Source: Pseudonocardia asaccharolytica DSM 44247 = NBRC 16224
GTDB lineage: Bacteria > Actinomycetota > Actinomycetes > Mycobacteriales > Pseudonocardiaceae
Reading direction: 5' to 3'
Length of the DNA: 64,000 bases
Assembly (NCBI RefSeq): GCF_000423625.1
Contig: NZ_AUII01000011.1
Span: 1-64,000, forward strand
A model generated the notes under the pieces. The model saw only the letters and a list, made by a program, of their open reading frames with translations. It was not told where the DNA came from and searched no databases. Shown here piece by piece: positions 27,125 through 36,006 of the stretch. A program made the translations under genes and the position numbers. Each line of letters opens with the position of its first letter. Position 1 is the stretch's first letter.

Positions 27125-28549
27125 TCAGCCCGACCTGCCCCCTTCGTCGACCGGAGCCGGACGCGGCGCCTTTCGCGCGAGCGCATAGGAGATCAGCGCG
27201 GCGAGGAGGGAACCGGCGAAGATGTAGAGGGACATGATGCCGTAGGTGGCGTGCGCTCCCTGGAAGGCGTAGTAGAGCGCGAATCCGGTGCCCCCCGCAC
27301 CGATGATCGGCACCACGAGCGGGAGCCGGAACGGCCGGTCGACATGGGGGTTGGTGAACCGGGAGATGATGACCAGCAGGTGCCAGAAAATGTAGATGAT
27401 CACCCAGGCGTAGGAGCCCGCGAAGATGAGGGCCACGACGTCGTGGAAGAAGATCGCGACGATGCAGTACAGGGCCGCGGTGGCGAAGATGGCGACCCAC
27501 GGCGTGCGGAAGCGGGGGTGCAGGTAGGCGAACGCCCGCGACAGTGGACCGAAGAAATGGCCGTCACGGGCGACGCCGTAGAGGATCCGGGGCATCGCGG
27601 CGAGCACGATCACCATGGATGTGTACGTGGCGGCCGCGGTGCCCAGCGCCATCAGGCCGCGTCCCCAGTCGCCGAACATGGCCGCTCCCACCACGAGCTG
27701 TGGGCAGCTGCCGTCGCAGCCGGCGGGCCCCAGGGCGGACTCGGCCCATTGCCCGAGGGGCTGCGTGCCGCCCACGCCGGTGCCCATGAACGCGGAGGTG
27801 GCGAGGATGGCGAGCAGTCCGAGAACGATCCCGATCGGCAGGTTGCGCCGGGGATTGCGGGTCTCCTCGGCCAGCGGCGCGACGAACTCGATGCCGACGA
27901 AGCTCCAGTACGCCAGGGCCAGGGCACCCAGGATGGCGGACCACTCGAAGACACCGATCTCGCCGGCCCAGTTGCTCGCCGACCACGAGCCGGTGTTGGA
28001 GAATCCGGTCCATCCGGCGGCGCCGAAGAACCACCGGATGGCCAGCATCCCGACGAGGACGATCGCCTCGATGATCGCCATCGTCCGCACGTGCGCGAGA
28101 TTGGGCAGGATCGCCAGAACCGTCATCGCGACGATCCACGGGGTGAGGCTGCCGGTGGCGTTGAACAGTGCCTGCAGCCCGAAGGAGCCCGCCGAGATCT
28201 CCAGCGCACCGACGAGGCCGAACATGCCGTAGAAGGCGAAGGCGAGGAACATCCCGGTGATGACCGAGGCCGCCCGCCACGGGATCGCTTGTGCGCCGTA
28301 CTCGTAGAGCGCGCCGGCCCGTGGATAGGTGGTGGACAGCTCCGCGCAGGAGAGCCCGAGGAAAAGATTGATCAGAAACGCGATGAGCAGGGCGATGAGA
28401 AAGGCCAGGCCGATCGTGAAATAGCCGACGAAATCGCTGACCAGGGTACTGGCCGCGACGACGAGGCCGACCCCCGCCACGAAGACCGACCACGTTCCCA
28501 GCGATTTTTCGAGCCTGGGCTGCTCCGTGCGGACAGCTCGGTCGTTCAT
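27125..28549 (-). CDS. APC-family amino acid/amine permease
   Basis: The 474-aa protein has about twelve membrane segments and the APC opening LGTWSVFVAGVGLVVAASTL, then TTYPRAGALYEYG and YWSFVGIEFVAPLAEETRNP, features of amino acid/polyamine permeases. It lies 43 bp after the copper amine oxidase gene on the same strand, so the natural prediction is uptake of the primary amine oxidised by that enzyme. The substrate itself cannot be read from sequence. Confidence 0.9.
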   Translation of the reverse strand: MNDRAVRTEQPRLEKSLGTWSVFVAGVGLVVAASTLVSDFVGYFTIGLAFLIALLIAFLINLFLGLSCAELSTTYPRAGALYEYGAQAIPWRAASVITGMFLAFAFYGMFGLVGALEISAGSFGLQALFNATGSLTPWIVAMTVLAILPNLAHVRTMAIIEAIVLVGMLAIRWFFGAAGWTGFSNTGSWSASNWAGEIGVFEWSAILGALALAYWSFVGIEFVAPLAEETRNPRRNLPIGIVLGLLAILATSAFMGTGVGGTQPLGQWAESALGPAGCDGSCPQLVVGAAMFGDWGRGLMALGTAAATYTSMVIVLAAMPRILYGVARDGHFFGPLSRAFAYLHPRFRTPWVAIFATAALYCIVAIFFHDVVALIFAGSYAWVIIYIFWHLLVIISRFTNPHVDRPFRLPLVVPIIGAGGTGFALYYAFQGAHATYGIMSLYIFAGSLLAALISYALARKAPRPAPVDEGGRSG

Positions 28550-28592
28550 CGGGGGCCTCCCCGATCAGTGAATTGTCAGGTGCAGTTCCTGG

Positions 28593-30527
28593 TCAACCGC
28601 AGTGCCCGTTCATCGGGCGTGGCGCATCCAGCGCGGGATTACGGTCGAAGAACCCGGTCGGCTGCAGCGAGAACCCGGCGTACTGCGCGGGCATCACCGG
28701 CCAGTCCTCCAGCCGCGCGACGTGGTGGGAGCCGAACGTGTACCACACCACGAGGTCGGTGTCGGCCACCGGCCGGTCCGCCGCGGTCCAGCGAAGCAGC
28801 CCCTCGCCGCCCTGATGCTGGTTCGGGTACTCGCCCGCGGCGTGCCGCTCCCGCTCGGCATGGGGCGTGACCCACAGGTGGTGGGCCATGAACCCGGCCC
28901 GCCGCATCACGCTCGCCTCGGGCTGCACGAGCGGCACGACGTTGTCGCGCGGCTTGAGCGCATACCCCGGCGGCTCGCCGACGGCGTTGCGCTCGTGCGG
29001 GTTGACGATCTTCCAGCACCGGGCCCGGTCCAGGCTCATCCGCCGCTGCGCGGCCAGTTCGGTGTCCAGCAGCGTCTCGCGGGTGCGGTAGGCGTTGCCC
29101 AGCGGGTTCTGCGGACCCGGCGGGTCGGTCTCGGTGTCGATCTCGTAGATCGAGTTGGCCACGCCGTCGACGTCGAGGTCCAGCCGCATGTTGAACACGT
29201 GCTGGTGGATCGGGGCGTAGAGGCCGTCGGAGTTGAGCAGCTGACCGTGGGTCGGCCGGGTGCCCTCCGGAACCGCGCCGGTGGACATGATCCCGGTCAG
29301 CTTGACCTCGAACTGGATCGTCCCGTCCTGGTAGAGGTACCAGAAGAAGCCGTACTCGTAGTTGCCCACGGTCGCGATGAACGAGATCACCAGCCGCCGC
29401 GACCGGCGGACCTCGGTCTTCTCGGTGCGGAAGTCGGTGTGCTTCCACAGCAGCCCGTAGTCCTCCTCGTGCAGGCACACCGCGTTCGGGATCGTCATCG
29501 GGTTGCCGTCGCCGTCGGCCACCACGCCGTCGAAGTAGTAGATCTCGCCGAGGCAGTCGCAGCCGAGCTCGAGCGGGTTGGCGAGCGTCCCGATGTTGTA
29601 CTCCCCGGCGTCGAACGCGTTCTTGCGCCGGTGGGTGGGCGCCGGGTCGCCGTAGGGCACGACCATCTCCGACAGCGACGCGCGGTACAGGACGGACCGC
29701 TCGCGGTCGCCGTCGGTGTAGCGGACCGTGTTGAGCACCAGGCCCTCGCGCGGGGTGAACCCGACCCGGAACCGCCACCTCTGCCAGCGCACCTCGTGCC
29801 CGTCGACGGTGAACGAGGTGCCCTCGGGCTGGGTGATCGAGATCGGTTTGAGGTCGGTGCGCGGTGCCGGGACGTCCGCCGCGTCCGGGGCGTAGTTACC
29901 CGGCTGCCGCGGGACGGCGATGACGCCGTGGTCCTCGACCTTCACCACGCGCCGTGCGTTCGTGTCGACGTAGACGATGAGGTTCTCGACGGGGTGGGCG
30001 TAGCCGTTGTCGTCGGGTCCGTCCATCTTGACCCAGACCAGGGCACGCAGCAGGCGCCCGGCCTCCTCGTCGCCGTAGTGCCCGGCCGACCAGGGGTCGA
30101 CCATCACCCCGTCGAACTCGGTGATGCCGCGCTTGCGCAGCGCGTCCTGGACGCCGGCGTCGGCCTTGACGATCGCCTCGCACTCGAAGAACTCCTCGAG
30201 CAGCACCTGCGGCTGGACGCCCGGCACGTGTTCCCAGTGGGTCACCGCGCCGTCCGACAGCGACGCGACGGCCTCGTAGGTCTTGCCGTCGGCTTTGTCG
30301 AGCACGATCGCGGCCGCCTCCCGGGCGGTGGCGGTCCCGTCGGCCTCGAAGGCGAGCACCGCGGACTTCGGTGGCTCGTGCAGGACGACGGAGACGAACC
30401 GGCACGCGTCGCCGAGATGTCCGGCTTCGCGCAGCAGGCCGACCGCGCGAGTGATCTCCTCGGCGGACAGCGGCTCCAGGGGGTGGACGGTGGAGGCCCG
30501 GGCCGGGCGCTGTTGCGTCGTAGTCAC
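28593..30527 (-). CDS. Copper-containing primary-amine oxidase
   Basis: The 644-aa enzyme oxidises primary amines to aldehyde, ammonia and H2O2. The topaquinone precursor is Tyr390 in VGNYEYGFFW; copper ligands are the HxH of PIHQHVFNMRLD and a later His in WVTPHAERERH. Small N2/N3-type domains precede the large catalytic domain, and length is normal. The start is GTG 30525-30527 with a weak G-rich upstream site. It heads an operon with an APC permease and an unknown. A truncated LysR remnant ends 60 bp upstream and may have been its regulator. Confidence 0.94.
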   Translation of the reverse strand: MTTTQQRPARASTVHPLEPLSAEEITRAVGLLREAGHLGDACRFVSVVLHEPPKSAVLAFEADGTATAREAAAIVLDKADGKTYEAVASLSDGAVTHWEHVPGVQPQVLLEEFFECEAIVKADAGVQDALRKRGITEFDGVMVDPWSAGHYGDEEAGRLLRALVWVKMDGPDDNGYAHPVENLIVYVDTNARRVVKVEDHGVIAVPRQPGNYAPDAADVPAPRTDLKPISITQPEGTSFTVDGHEVRWQRWRFRVGFTPREGLVLNTVRYTDGDRERSVLYRASLSEMVVPYGDPAPTHRRKNAFDAGEYNIGTLANPLELGCDCLGEIYYFDGVVADGDGNPMTIPNAVCLHEEDYGLLWKHTDFRTEKTEVRRSRRLVISFIATVGNYEYGFFWYLYQDGTIQFEVKLTGIMSTGAVPEGTRPTHGQLLNSDGLYAPIHQHVFNMRLDLDVDGVANSIYEIDTETDPPGPQNPLGNAYRTRETLLDTELAAQRRMSLDRARCWKIVNPHERNAVGEPPGYALKPRDNVVPLVQPEASVMRRAGFMAHHLWVTPHAERERHAAGEYPNQHQGGEGLLRWTAADRPVADTDLVVWYTFGSHHVARLEDWPVMPAQYAGFSLQPTGFFDRNPALDAPRPMNGHCG

Positions 30528-30586
30528 GCCCCCACCATGGCATTGAGAGGAAACTCACACCAGGCTTTCGGTGTGGCCGAGTCGGT

Positions 30587-30892
30587 TCAGTATCCGACCC
30601 CCGTGCCGTGGGTTGCCTCGACGAGGGCTCGCAGCAGCGGGCTCGACCGTCCTTCGGGGAGCACGAGCTCGACCGTGGTCGGGTCGATGTCCACGCTCGG
30701 CCGGTAGGCCAGGTCGGGACGCGGGTCGAGGGTCCACCAACTGCGCCACCGCTCGTCGACGCCGTCGGTGTTGACCTGCGTGACCCCGGCGAGGTCGACG
30801 GCGCGCAGCTGCGGATGGGCCGCCAGCGGGTGCTGCGAGGACATCACCAGCACGCGCGGCTCACTGAGGATCGTGACCCACCGATCCGGGGC
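30587..30892 (-). pseudogene. LysR-type regulator remnant (C-terminal effector domain)
   Basis: About 100 codons match the end of a LysR substrate-binding domain: DRWVTILSEPRVLVMSSQHPLAAH, then VDLAGVTQVNTDGVDERWRSWW and a C-terminal LVLPEGRSS. The DNA-binding domain and the first part of the effector domain are absent; near 30890 the sequence switches to an oppositely oriented dehydrogenase fragment. A deletion has therefore fused two gene remnants head-on. It lies just upstream of the amine oxidase on the same strand. Confidence 0.75.
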
Positions 30893-30904
30893 AGCTCGAC
30901 CCGG

Positions 30905-31555
30905 CCGCCAATCCCGCGGTGGGGGCGTGTTCGGCAAGGCACTCGCTGGACCTGGAGCACACGGTGAAGCTGGTCGAGGATCTGGGCCGGCGGGTCGTCG
31001 CCGTGCAGGCCGACATGCGCGACCTCGCGGCGTTGGAGGACGCCGTCGCCACCGCGCTCGGCCGGCTGGGGCGCATCGACATCGTGGTCGCCAACGCCGG
31101 TATCGGCGCCTTCGGACCCGCGCTGGAGATCGGCGAAGCCGCGTGGCAGGAGATGATCGACATCAACCTCACCGGCGTGTGGAAGACGGTCCGGGCGGCG
31201 GTGCCGCCGATGGCCGAGCGGCCAAGCACGGCCTCGTTGGCCTGATGAAGGTACTGGCGGTGGAGCTCGCGCCCCATCGGATCAGGGTCAACTCGATCCA
31301 CCCGACGCATGTGGACACCGACATGATTCACAACCCGGCGGTCTACAGCTTGTTCGCGCCGGGCGTGCCGGGTGCGGACCGGGAGACGGCGGCTGCGTCG
31401 ATGAAGGCGATGCACGCCCTCCCGATCTCCTGGGTGGACCCGGTCGACATCAGCCATGCTGTTGCCTGACTCGCCTCGGACGAGGCCGGTACGTCACCGG
31501 GGTCGCGCTCCCGGTGGACGGCGGGATCACCGCGCCCTTCACGATCCCCCACGCT
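30905..31555 (+). pseudogene. Short-chain dehydrogenase remnant (mycofactocin-coupled type)
   Basis: The N-terminal cofactor motif is missing. The visible part runs from ETVKLV-like HTVKLVEDLGRRVVAVQAD through GRIDIVVANAGIGAFGPALE to INLTGVWKTVRAAVPPM, then a frameshift/deletion near 31215 removes the catalytic Ser-Tyr segment, and KHGLVGLMKVLAVELAPHR resumes in another frame. A TGA interrupts VDISHAV-A before LASDEA at about 31468, and a further shift precedes the VTGVALPVDGG-like end. IHPTHVDTDMI is typical of the mycofactocin-associated subgroup. Several independent lesions make it clearly non-functional. Confidence 0.8.
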
Positions 31556-31573
31556 GCCGGAGCCGGACGCCGT

Positions 31574-32386
31574 TCACTCCCGGACCGCGGTGAGGGCGAT
31601 CGCGCCGAGGTGGTCGCGGTAGCGCTGGAACGTGCGCCAGATCAGGGCGAGCCGCGGCATCACCTCCGGGTGGGCGAGCGTGCGGCCGAGGAAGGCGATG
31701 GCCCCGACCAGGCCCTCGTCGGCGAGGAACGTGCGCGGGTCCAGCAGCAGGAGGGGGCAGGTGTGCTCGGTCTGCACGGCGAAACCGCCGCTCTCGACGA
31801 GTCCGCGCCACTCGGTGGCGGTGAGCGGCCGGGCGCCCACCGCCAGCACCCGGCTCAGGGTGCGCTCGATATCGGCCTTGGCCGCCTCCGCGAGCCCATC
31901 CGGGGTGAGCAGCAGTTCGTGGATGCCGTACCGGCCGCCGGGCCGCAGCAGGCGCGCCGCCTCGGCCACGATCGCGCTTTTCCGGCTCGCCGGCTCCAGG
32001 GTGAGCAGCGCCTCGCCGTAGACGACCGTGGCGCACCCGCTCGCCAGCCCCGTCCGGTGGACCGGCGCGACGAGGCAACGCTGGTCGGGACCGGACAGCA
32101 CGGCGCGGGCCCGGCTCGCCTCCGCCGCACCGCGTTCGATGCCCGTGTACGACCGGGGAGCACCGGCCAGCGCGAGCGCCGCGGTGCGGCCCAGCCCGGG
32201 CCACATCTCGACGACGTCGTCGTCGGGGCCGATCCGCAGCGCCTCGATCATCCGGCGAGAGGGCGCGAGCCCGCCCGGCCGCATCACCCGCTTGCCCAAC
32301 CGTCCGAGCATCCAATGCGCCGGCATCCGGGTGAGTGGAAGTCCCTCGCCCAGCCGCGGTTCAGTTGCGGGTGAATCGTGTGGCAT
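31574..32386 (-). CDS. Iron-box-associated class I SAM-dependent methyltransferase
   Basis: The 270-aa protein has a Rossmann-type methyltransferase core: motif I VVEMWPGLGRTAALAL, YTGIERG, then ARLLRPGGRYGIHELLL as the post-II segment. The substrate is unknown. ATG 32386 lies 11 bp inside a 19-bp DtxR/IdeR-like iron box, suggesting strong repression when iron is plentiful and a near-leaderless message. An in-frame extension upstream runs through the box and is less likely. No siderophore synthesis gene is adjacent. Confidence 0.8.
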   Translation of the reverse strand: MPHDSPATEPRLGEGLPLTRMPAHWMLGRLGKRVMRPGGLAPSRRMIEALRIGPDDDVVEMWPGLGRTAALALAGAPRSYTGIERGAAEASRARAVLSGPDQRCLVAPVHRTGLASGCATVVYGEALLTLEPASRKSAIVAEAARLLRPGGRYGIHELLLTPDGLAEAAKADIERTLSRVLAVGARPLTATEWRGLVESGGFAVQTEHTCPLLLLDPRTFLADEGLVGAIAFLGRTLAHPEVMPRLALIWRTFQRYRDHLGAIALTAVRE

Positions 32387-32397
32387 ACGCACGGCGG

Positions 32398-32416
32398 TTA
32401 GTTTAGCCACACCTAA
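32398..32416 (-). promoter_or_regulatory. DtxR/IdeR-type iron box
   Basis: On the minus strand the site reads TTAGGTGTGGCTAAACTAA, matching 16 of 19 positions of the consensus TTAGGTTAGSCTAACCTAA that I know for DtxR, IdeR and DmdR. It sits just before ATG 32386, overlapping the expected promoter. Iron repression is inferred. Confidence 0.65.
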
Positions 32417-32525
32417 CTTTATCGCCAGGATCTCGTGTGCCCGGCCTGCCGATTCCAGCCGATCGGGTCGAGGATGGGTCACGGAGCGGATCCCCGGTTC
32501 CGCACCCCGAGAAGGGAGCCTCCTG

Positions 32526-34103
32526 ATGCCCGACGAGCTGGACCTGCTGTCGTTCGAGCCCCTGACCCCGGTGTCGTTCCTGGACCGGGCGGCGTCGGCA
32601 CATGGGGAGCGGACCGCGGTCGTCGACGGGGCCGATCGGTGGACCTATGCGCAGCTGCACGAGCGCTGCCGCCGGTTGGCGGGTGGGCTGGCACCGATCG
32701 CGCGGGGACGTCCGGTAGCGGTGCTGGCGCCGAACTCGCACGTGCTGCTCGAGGCGTCGTTCGGCGTGCCGTGGGCCGGAGTGCCGCTGGTGGCGGTGAA
32801 CACCCGGCTCGCGGCCGGGGAAGTCGCCTACATCCTCGAGCACTCCGAGGCGGCGGTGCTGGTGCACGACCCGGTGTTCGATGAGCTGGTCGATCGCGCG
32901 CTGGCCGGGCTGGCCGACCCGCCCGCGCGGATCCGGGCGGGCGCGGGGGACGGCGGCGAGTACGACGCCCTGCTCGCGGCCGCGATGCCGACCGCGGTCC
33001 AGCCGTCCGACGAGCGGACGGTGTTGTCGATCAACTACACGTCCGGCACCACGGGCAAGCCCAAGGGCGTGCTCTACCACCACCGGGGTGCCTACCTGCA
33101 GGCGCTGGCCATGGTGGCGCACACCGGGCTCTCCCCGTCGGCGGTGCATCTGTGGACGCTGCCGATGTTCCACTGCAACGGCTGGTGCTTCCCGTGGGCG
33201 GTGACGGCGGCGGCGGCCGCCCACATCTGCCTGCCGAAGGTCGACCCGGCTCTGGTGTGGCGGCTGATCCGCGCCGAGGGCGTCACACATCTGGAGGGGG
33301 CGCCGACGGTGCTGTCGATGCTGGCCTACGCCGGCGATGCGGCCCCGCTGGAGCGGACCGTCCACGTCGCGATCGGCGGCGCGCCGCCGAGCCCCGCGAT
33401 CCTGCGCCGGATGGGAGAGCTGGGGTTCGATGTCACGCACCTCTACGGACTCACCGAGACGTTCGGGCCGGCGATGATCTGCGACTGGCGTCCGGAGTGG
33501 AACGACCTCGACCCGGCCGCGCAGGCGCGCCTCAAGGCGCGCCAGGGCGTCGGGAACATCGTCGCCTGCACGGTGCGGGTGGTCGACCGCGACGGGTCGG
33601 ATGTGCCCGCCGACGGGCGGACCGTGGGGGAGATCACGTTGCGCGGCAACAACGTGATGCTCGGCTACCTCAAGGACCCGGAGGCGACCCTGGCGGCCGC
33701 GCCGGACGGCTGGTTCCGCACCGGCGATCTGGGCGTGCTGCATCCGGACGGGTACGTGGAGCTGCGCGACCGGAGCAAGGACGTGATCATCTCCGGTGGG
33801 GAGAACATCGCCTCGGTCGAGGTGGAGCAGGCGATCGCCGACCATCCTGCGGTGCTGGAGGTGGCGGTGATCGCGGTCCCCGACGAGCGGTGGGGCGAGG
33901 TTCCGGCGGCGTACGTGTCGCTGCAGGAGGGCACGGCGGCCACCGAGGCCGAGATCATCGAGCACGTGCGCGGGCGGCTCGCCCATTTCAAGGCGCCCAG
34001 GCACGTGGTCTTCGGCGAGCTGCCCAAGACCTCGACCGGCAAGATCCAGAAGTACGTGCTGCGGGAGAAGGCCTGGGGCGGCGTGGAGCGCAAGATCCAC
34101 TAG
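32526..34103 (+). CDS. Acyl-CoA synthetase (AMP-dependent, medium/long-chain type)
   Basis: The 525-aa ligase activates a carboxylic acid to acyl-AMP and then to acyl-CoA. Signature motifs are INYTSGTTGKPKGVLYHHRG (P-loop-like), HLYGLTETFGPAMICDWRPEW, WFRTGDLGVLHPDGYVELRDR and the C-terminal PKTSTGKIQKYVLRE with the catalytic Lys. The MICDWRPEW segment resembles acyl-CoA synthetases of the FadD/AAE group for fatty or aryl-alkyl acids. ATG 32526 follows an AGAAGGGA site. It stands alone on this strand between the iron-box gene and a remnant region. Confidence 0.9.
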   Translation: MPDELDLLSFEPLTPVSFLDRAASAHGERTAVVDGADRWTYAQLHERCRRLAGGLAPIARGRPVAVLAPNSHVLLEASFGVPWAGVPLVAVNTRLAAGEVAYILEHSEAAVLVHDPVFDELVDRALAGLADPPARIRAGAGDGGEYDALLAAAMPTAVQPSDERTVLSINYTSGTTGKPKGVLYHHRGAYLQALAMVAHTGLSPSAVHLWTLPMFHCNGWCFPWAVTAAAAAHICLPKVDPALVWRLIRAEGVTHLEGAPTVLSMLAYAGDAAPLERTVHVAIGGAPPSPAILRRMGELGFDVTHLYGLTETFGPAMICDWRPEWNDLDPAAQARLKARQGVGNIVACTVRVVDRDGSDVPADGRTVGEITLRGNNVMLGYLKDPEATLAAAPDGWFRTGDLGVLHPDGYVELRDRSKDVIISGGENIASVEVEQAIADHPAVLEVAVIAVPDERWGEVPAAYVSLQEGTAATEAEIIEHVRGRLAHFKAPRHVVFGELPKTSTGKIQKYVLREKAWGGVERKIH

Positions 34104-34284
34104 TATTCCGGCCCGGTGCGTCCAGTGACCAGGAGGTGATCGTCCAGCGATCGTGTCGTGGTCCGAAGCTCGTGCGCAAGCACTGAGACGTACGACGCAC
34201 GGAGTATCCGCGAATACGACCGCTGTGCGACGCCGGCGCGGGACGGGCGCCCGGGGATGGCCTGCACGGATCTGAGGGGTACCC

Positions 34285-34430
34285 CCACCCGCCCCGGGTC
34301 TGGGTCATGTTCGCCGCCGCGGCGGCACCCACTACGGGTTGCTCGTCGTGCACGTGTTCACGGCCTTGGTGGCGCTCGTGCTCGGCCCGCTGCAGTTCGT
34401 GCCGGCGATCCGCGGTGGCGACGTGACGCG
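34285..34430 (+). pseudogene. Short remnant of a DUF2306-type membrane protein
   Basis: The 359-bp gap between the two acyl-CoA ligases contains one recognisable scrap: a frame giving HYGLLVVHVFTALVALVLGP followed by QFVPAIR, resembling the H..tA..ALvlGpfQFlp..R segment of DUF2306 membrane proteins. Nothing upstream or downstream continues the protein, and no start or stop frames it. The rest of the gap shows nothing I can assign. Confidence 0.35.
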
Positions 34431-34462
34431 GCCCGGCCGCGCGAGGGAGCAGGCGCCGCGGC

Positions 34463-36001
34463 TCAGCGGCCGTGCACCGGCTCGCCCCATGTCGTGTTCT
34501 CGCGCAGCTGCCGTTTGAGGATCTTTCCGCCGGGGTTGCGCGGCAGCGGCTCGGGGCGGACGGAGAAGAACTGCGGGACCTTGAAGTCGGCGAGACGCTC
34601 GCGCAGGTGGGCCACCACGCGGTCGGTGTCGAACTCGCCGCCCGGCAGCGGTACGACGACGGCGCCCACCTTCTCGCCCATCACCTCGTTGGGCACCGGG
34701 ACCACGGCCGCGTCGGCCACCCCCGGGGCGCCGGCCAGCGCGTTCTCCACCTCGACGCAGTACACGTTCTCCCCGCCGCGGTTGATCATGTCCTTGACCC
34801 GGTCGACGATGTACACCAGGCCCTCGGCGTCGATCCGGGCCAGATCGCCGCTGTGCAGCCAGCCGTCGACGAAGGTCTCCCGCGTGGCGTCGGGCTGGTT
34901 CCAGTAGCCGGCGACCACGTTGGGGCCACGGATGAGCAGCTCGCCGACCCCGCTCGCCGGGTTCACCGCGTCCAGCGCAAGATCCACGACGGGCGCGGCG
35001 AAGCCGACCGACTCGACGTGCTCGGCCGCCCGTTCGTGCGGCAGGAAGGTCGCGATCGAGGAGGTCTCGGTGAGGCCGAAGCCGTTGCCGAGCCGGGCGT
35101 TCGGGAACCGCTCCTGGATCCGCGCCACCAGCGACGGCGCGATCGGGGAGCCGCCGTAGGCGACCCGGGTCACCGCGCTGACGTCGAACTCGGCGAAGTT
35201 CGGCTGCGCGACCGCGAGCGCGTAGATCGCGGGCGCGCTGGTCAGCAGGTTGATCCGCTCCTCGACGACCGCGCGCAGGAAGGCCTGGACCTCGAAGGTG
35301 GGCAGCACGACCGTCGTGCCGCCGATCGCGAGCTGCACGAGCAGCTGGCTGTTGCACCCGGTGACGTGGAACAGCGGCACCGAGACGAGGTTGCGCAGCG
35401 CCGGGCCCTCGGCGCGATCGAGGTCGATCACCCGCACCGCTGTTTCCACATTGGACAGAAAGTTCTCGTGGCTGGTCATCGCCCCCTTGGGGAATCCGGT
35501 GGTGCCGCTGGTGTAGAAGATGGCGGCGAGGTCGGACGGGCCGAGGCCCTCCTGCGCCCGTGGCTCCCCGTCGGGCAGCGGCTCGCCGGGCCGCAGGACC
35601 AGCGTGGACCCGGAGTCGGCGAGCACGTAGTCGATCTCGGGCCCCGCGAAGCGGGTGTTCACCGGTACCGCGACCGCACCGGCCAGCAGCGTGCCGAGGA
35701 AGCCGAGCACCCAGTCCACCCCGGCGGGCAGCAGGCCGGCCACCCGGTCGCCGCGGCCGACCCCGGCCTCGGCCAGCCCGCCCGCGACGCGGGCCGCGCG
35801 CTCCCACAGTTGTCGATAGCTCAGCCGCTCGCCGTCGATCTCGACCAGCGCCTCGACGTCCGGGAACCGCTCGACCGAGGCGCGCACCATGGCGACGAGG
35901 GAGCCGGGCAGGTCGGTGTAGTGCGCGATGCCGCGGGCGTCGCGCTCGATCTCCGAGGTGTCGAACGGGGCGGCGCCGCGGGGGTGGGGCTCGATCGGCA
36001 T
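34463..36001 (-). CDS. Fatty-acid/aryl-acid CoA ligase
   Basis: The 512-aa AMP-dependent ligase shows AIFYTSGTTGFPKGAMTSHEN, NGFGLTETSSIATFLP, GWLHSGDLARIDAEGLVYIV and LPRNPGGKILKRQLRE with the catalytic Lys. ATG 36001 is preceded by GGAGGG, and the stop of the phosphotriesterase-family gene falls between the ribosome site and the start, so the two are translationally linked. The partner hydrolase suggests that a ring-opened lactone or ester acid is the substrate; this is inference. Confidence 0.9.
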   Translation of the reverse strand: MPIEPHPRGAAPFDTSEIERDARGIAHYTDLPGSLVAMVRASVERFPDVEALVEIDGERLSYRQLWERAARVAGGLAEAGVGRGDRVAGLLPAGVDWVLGFLGTLLAGAVAVPVNTRFAGPEIDYVLADSGSTLVLRPGEPLPDGEPRAQEGLGPSDLAAIFYTSGTTGFPKGAMTSHENFLSNVETAVRVIDLDRAEGPALRNLVSVPLFHVTGCNSQLLVQLAIGGTTVVLPTFEVQAFLRAVVEERINLLTSAPAIYALAVAQPNFAEFDVSAVTRVAYGGSPIAPSLVARIQERFPNARLGNGFGLTETSSIATFLPHERAAEHVESVGFAAPVVDLALDAVNPASGVGELLIRGPNVVAGYWNQPDATRETFVDGWLHSGDLARIDAEGLVYIVDRVKDMINRGGENVYCVEVENALAGAPGVADAAVVPVPNEVMGEKVGAVVVPLPGGEFDTDRVVAHLRERLADFKVPQFFSVRPEPLPRNPGGKILKRQLRENTTWGEPVHGR

Positions 36002-36006
36002 GGCGC

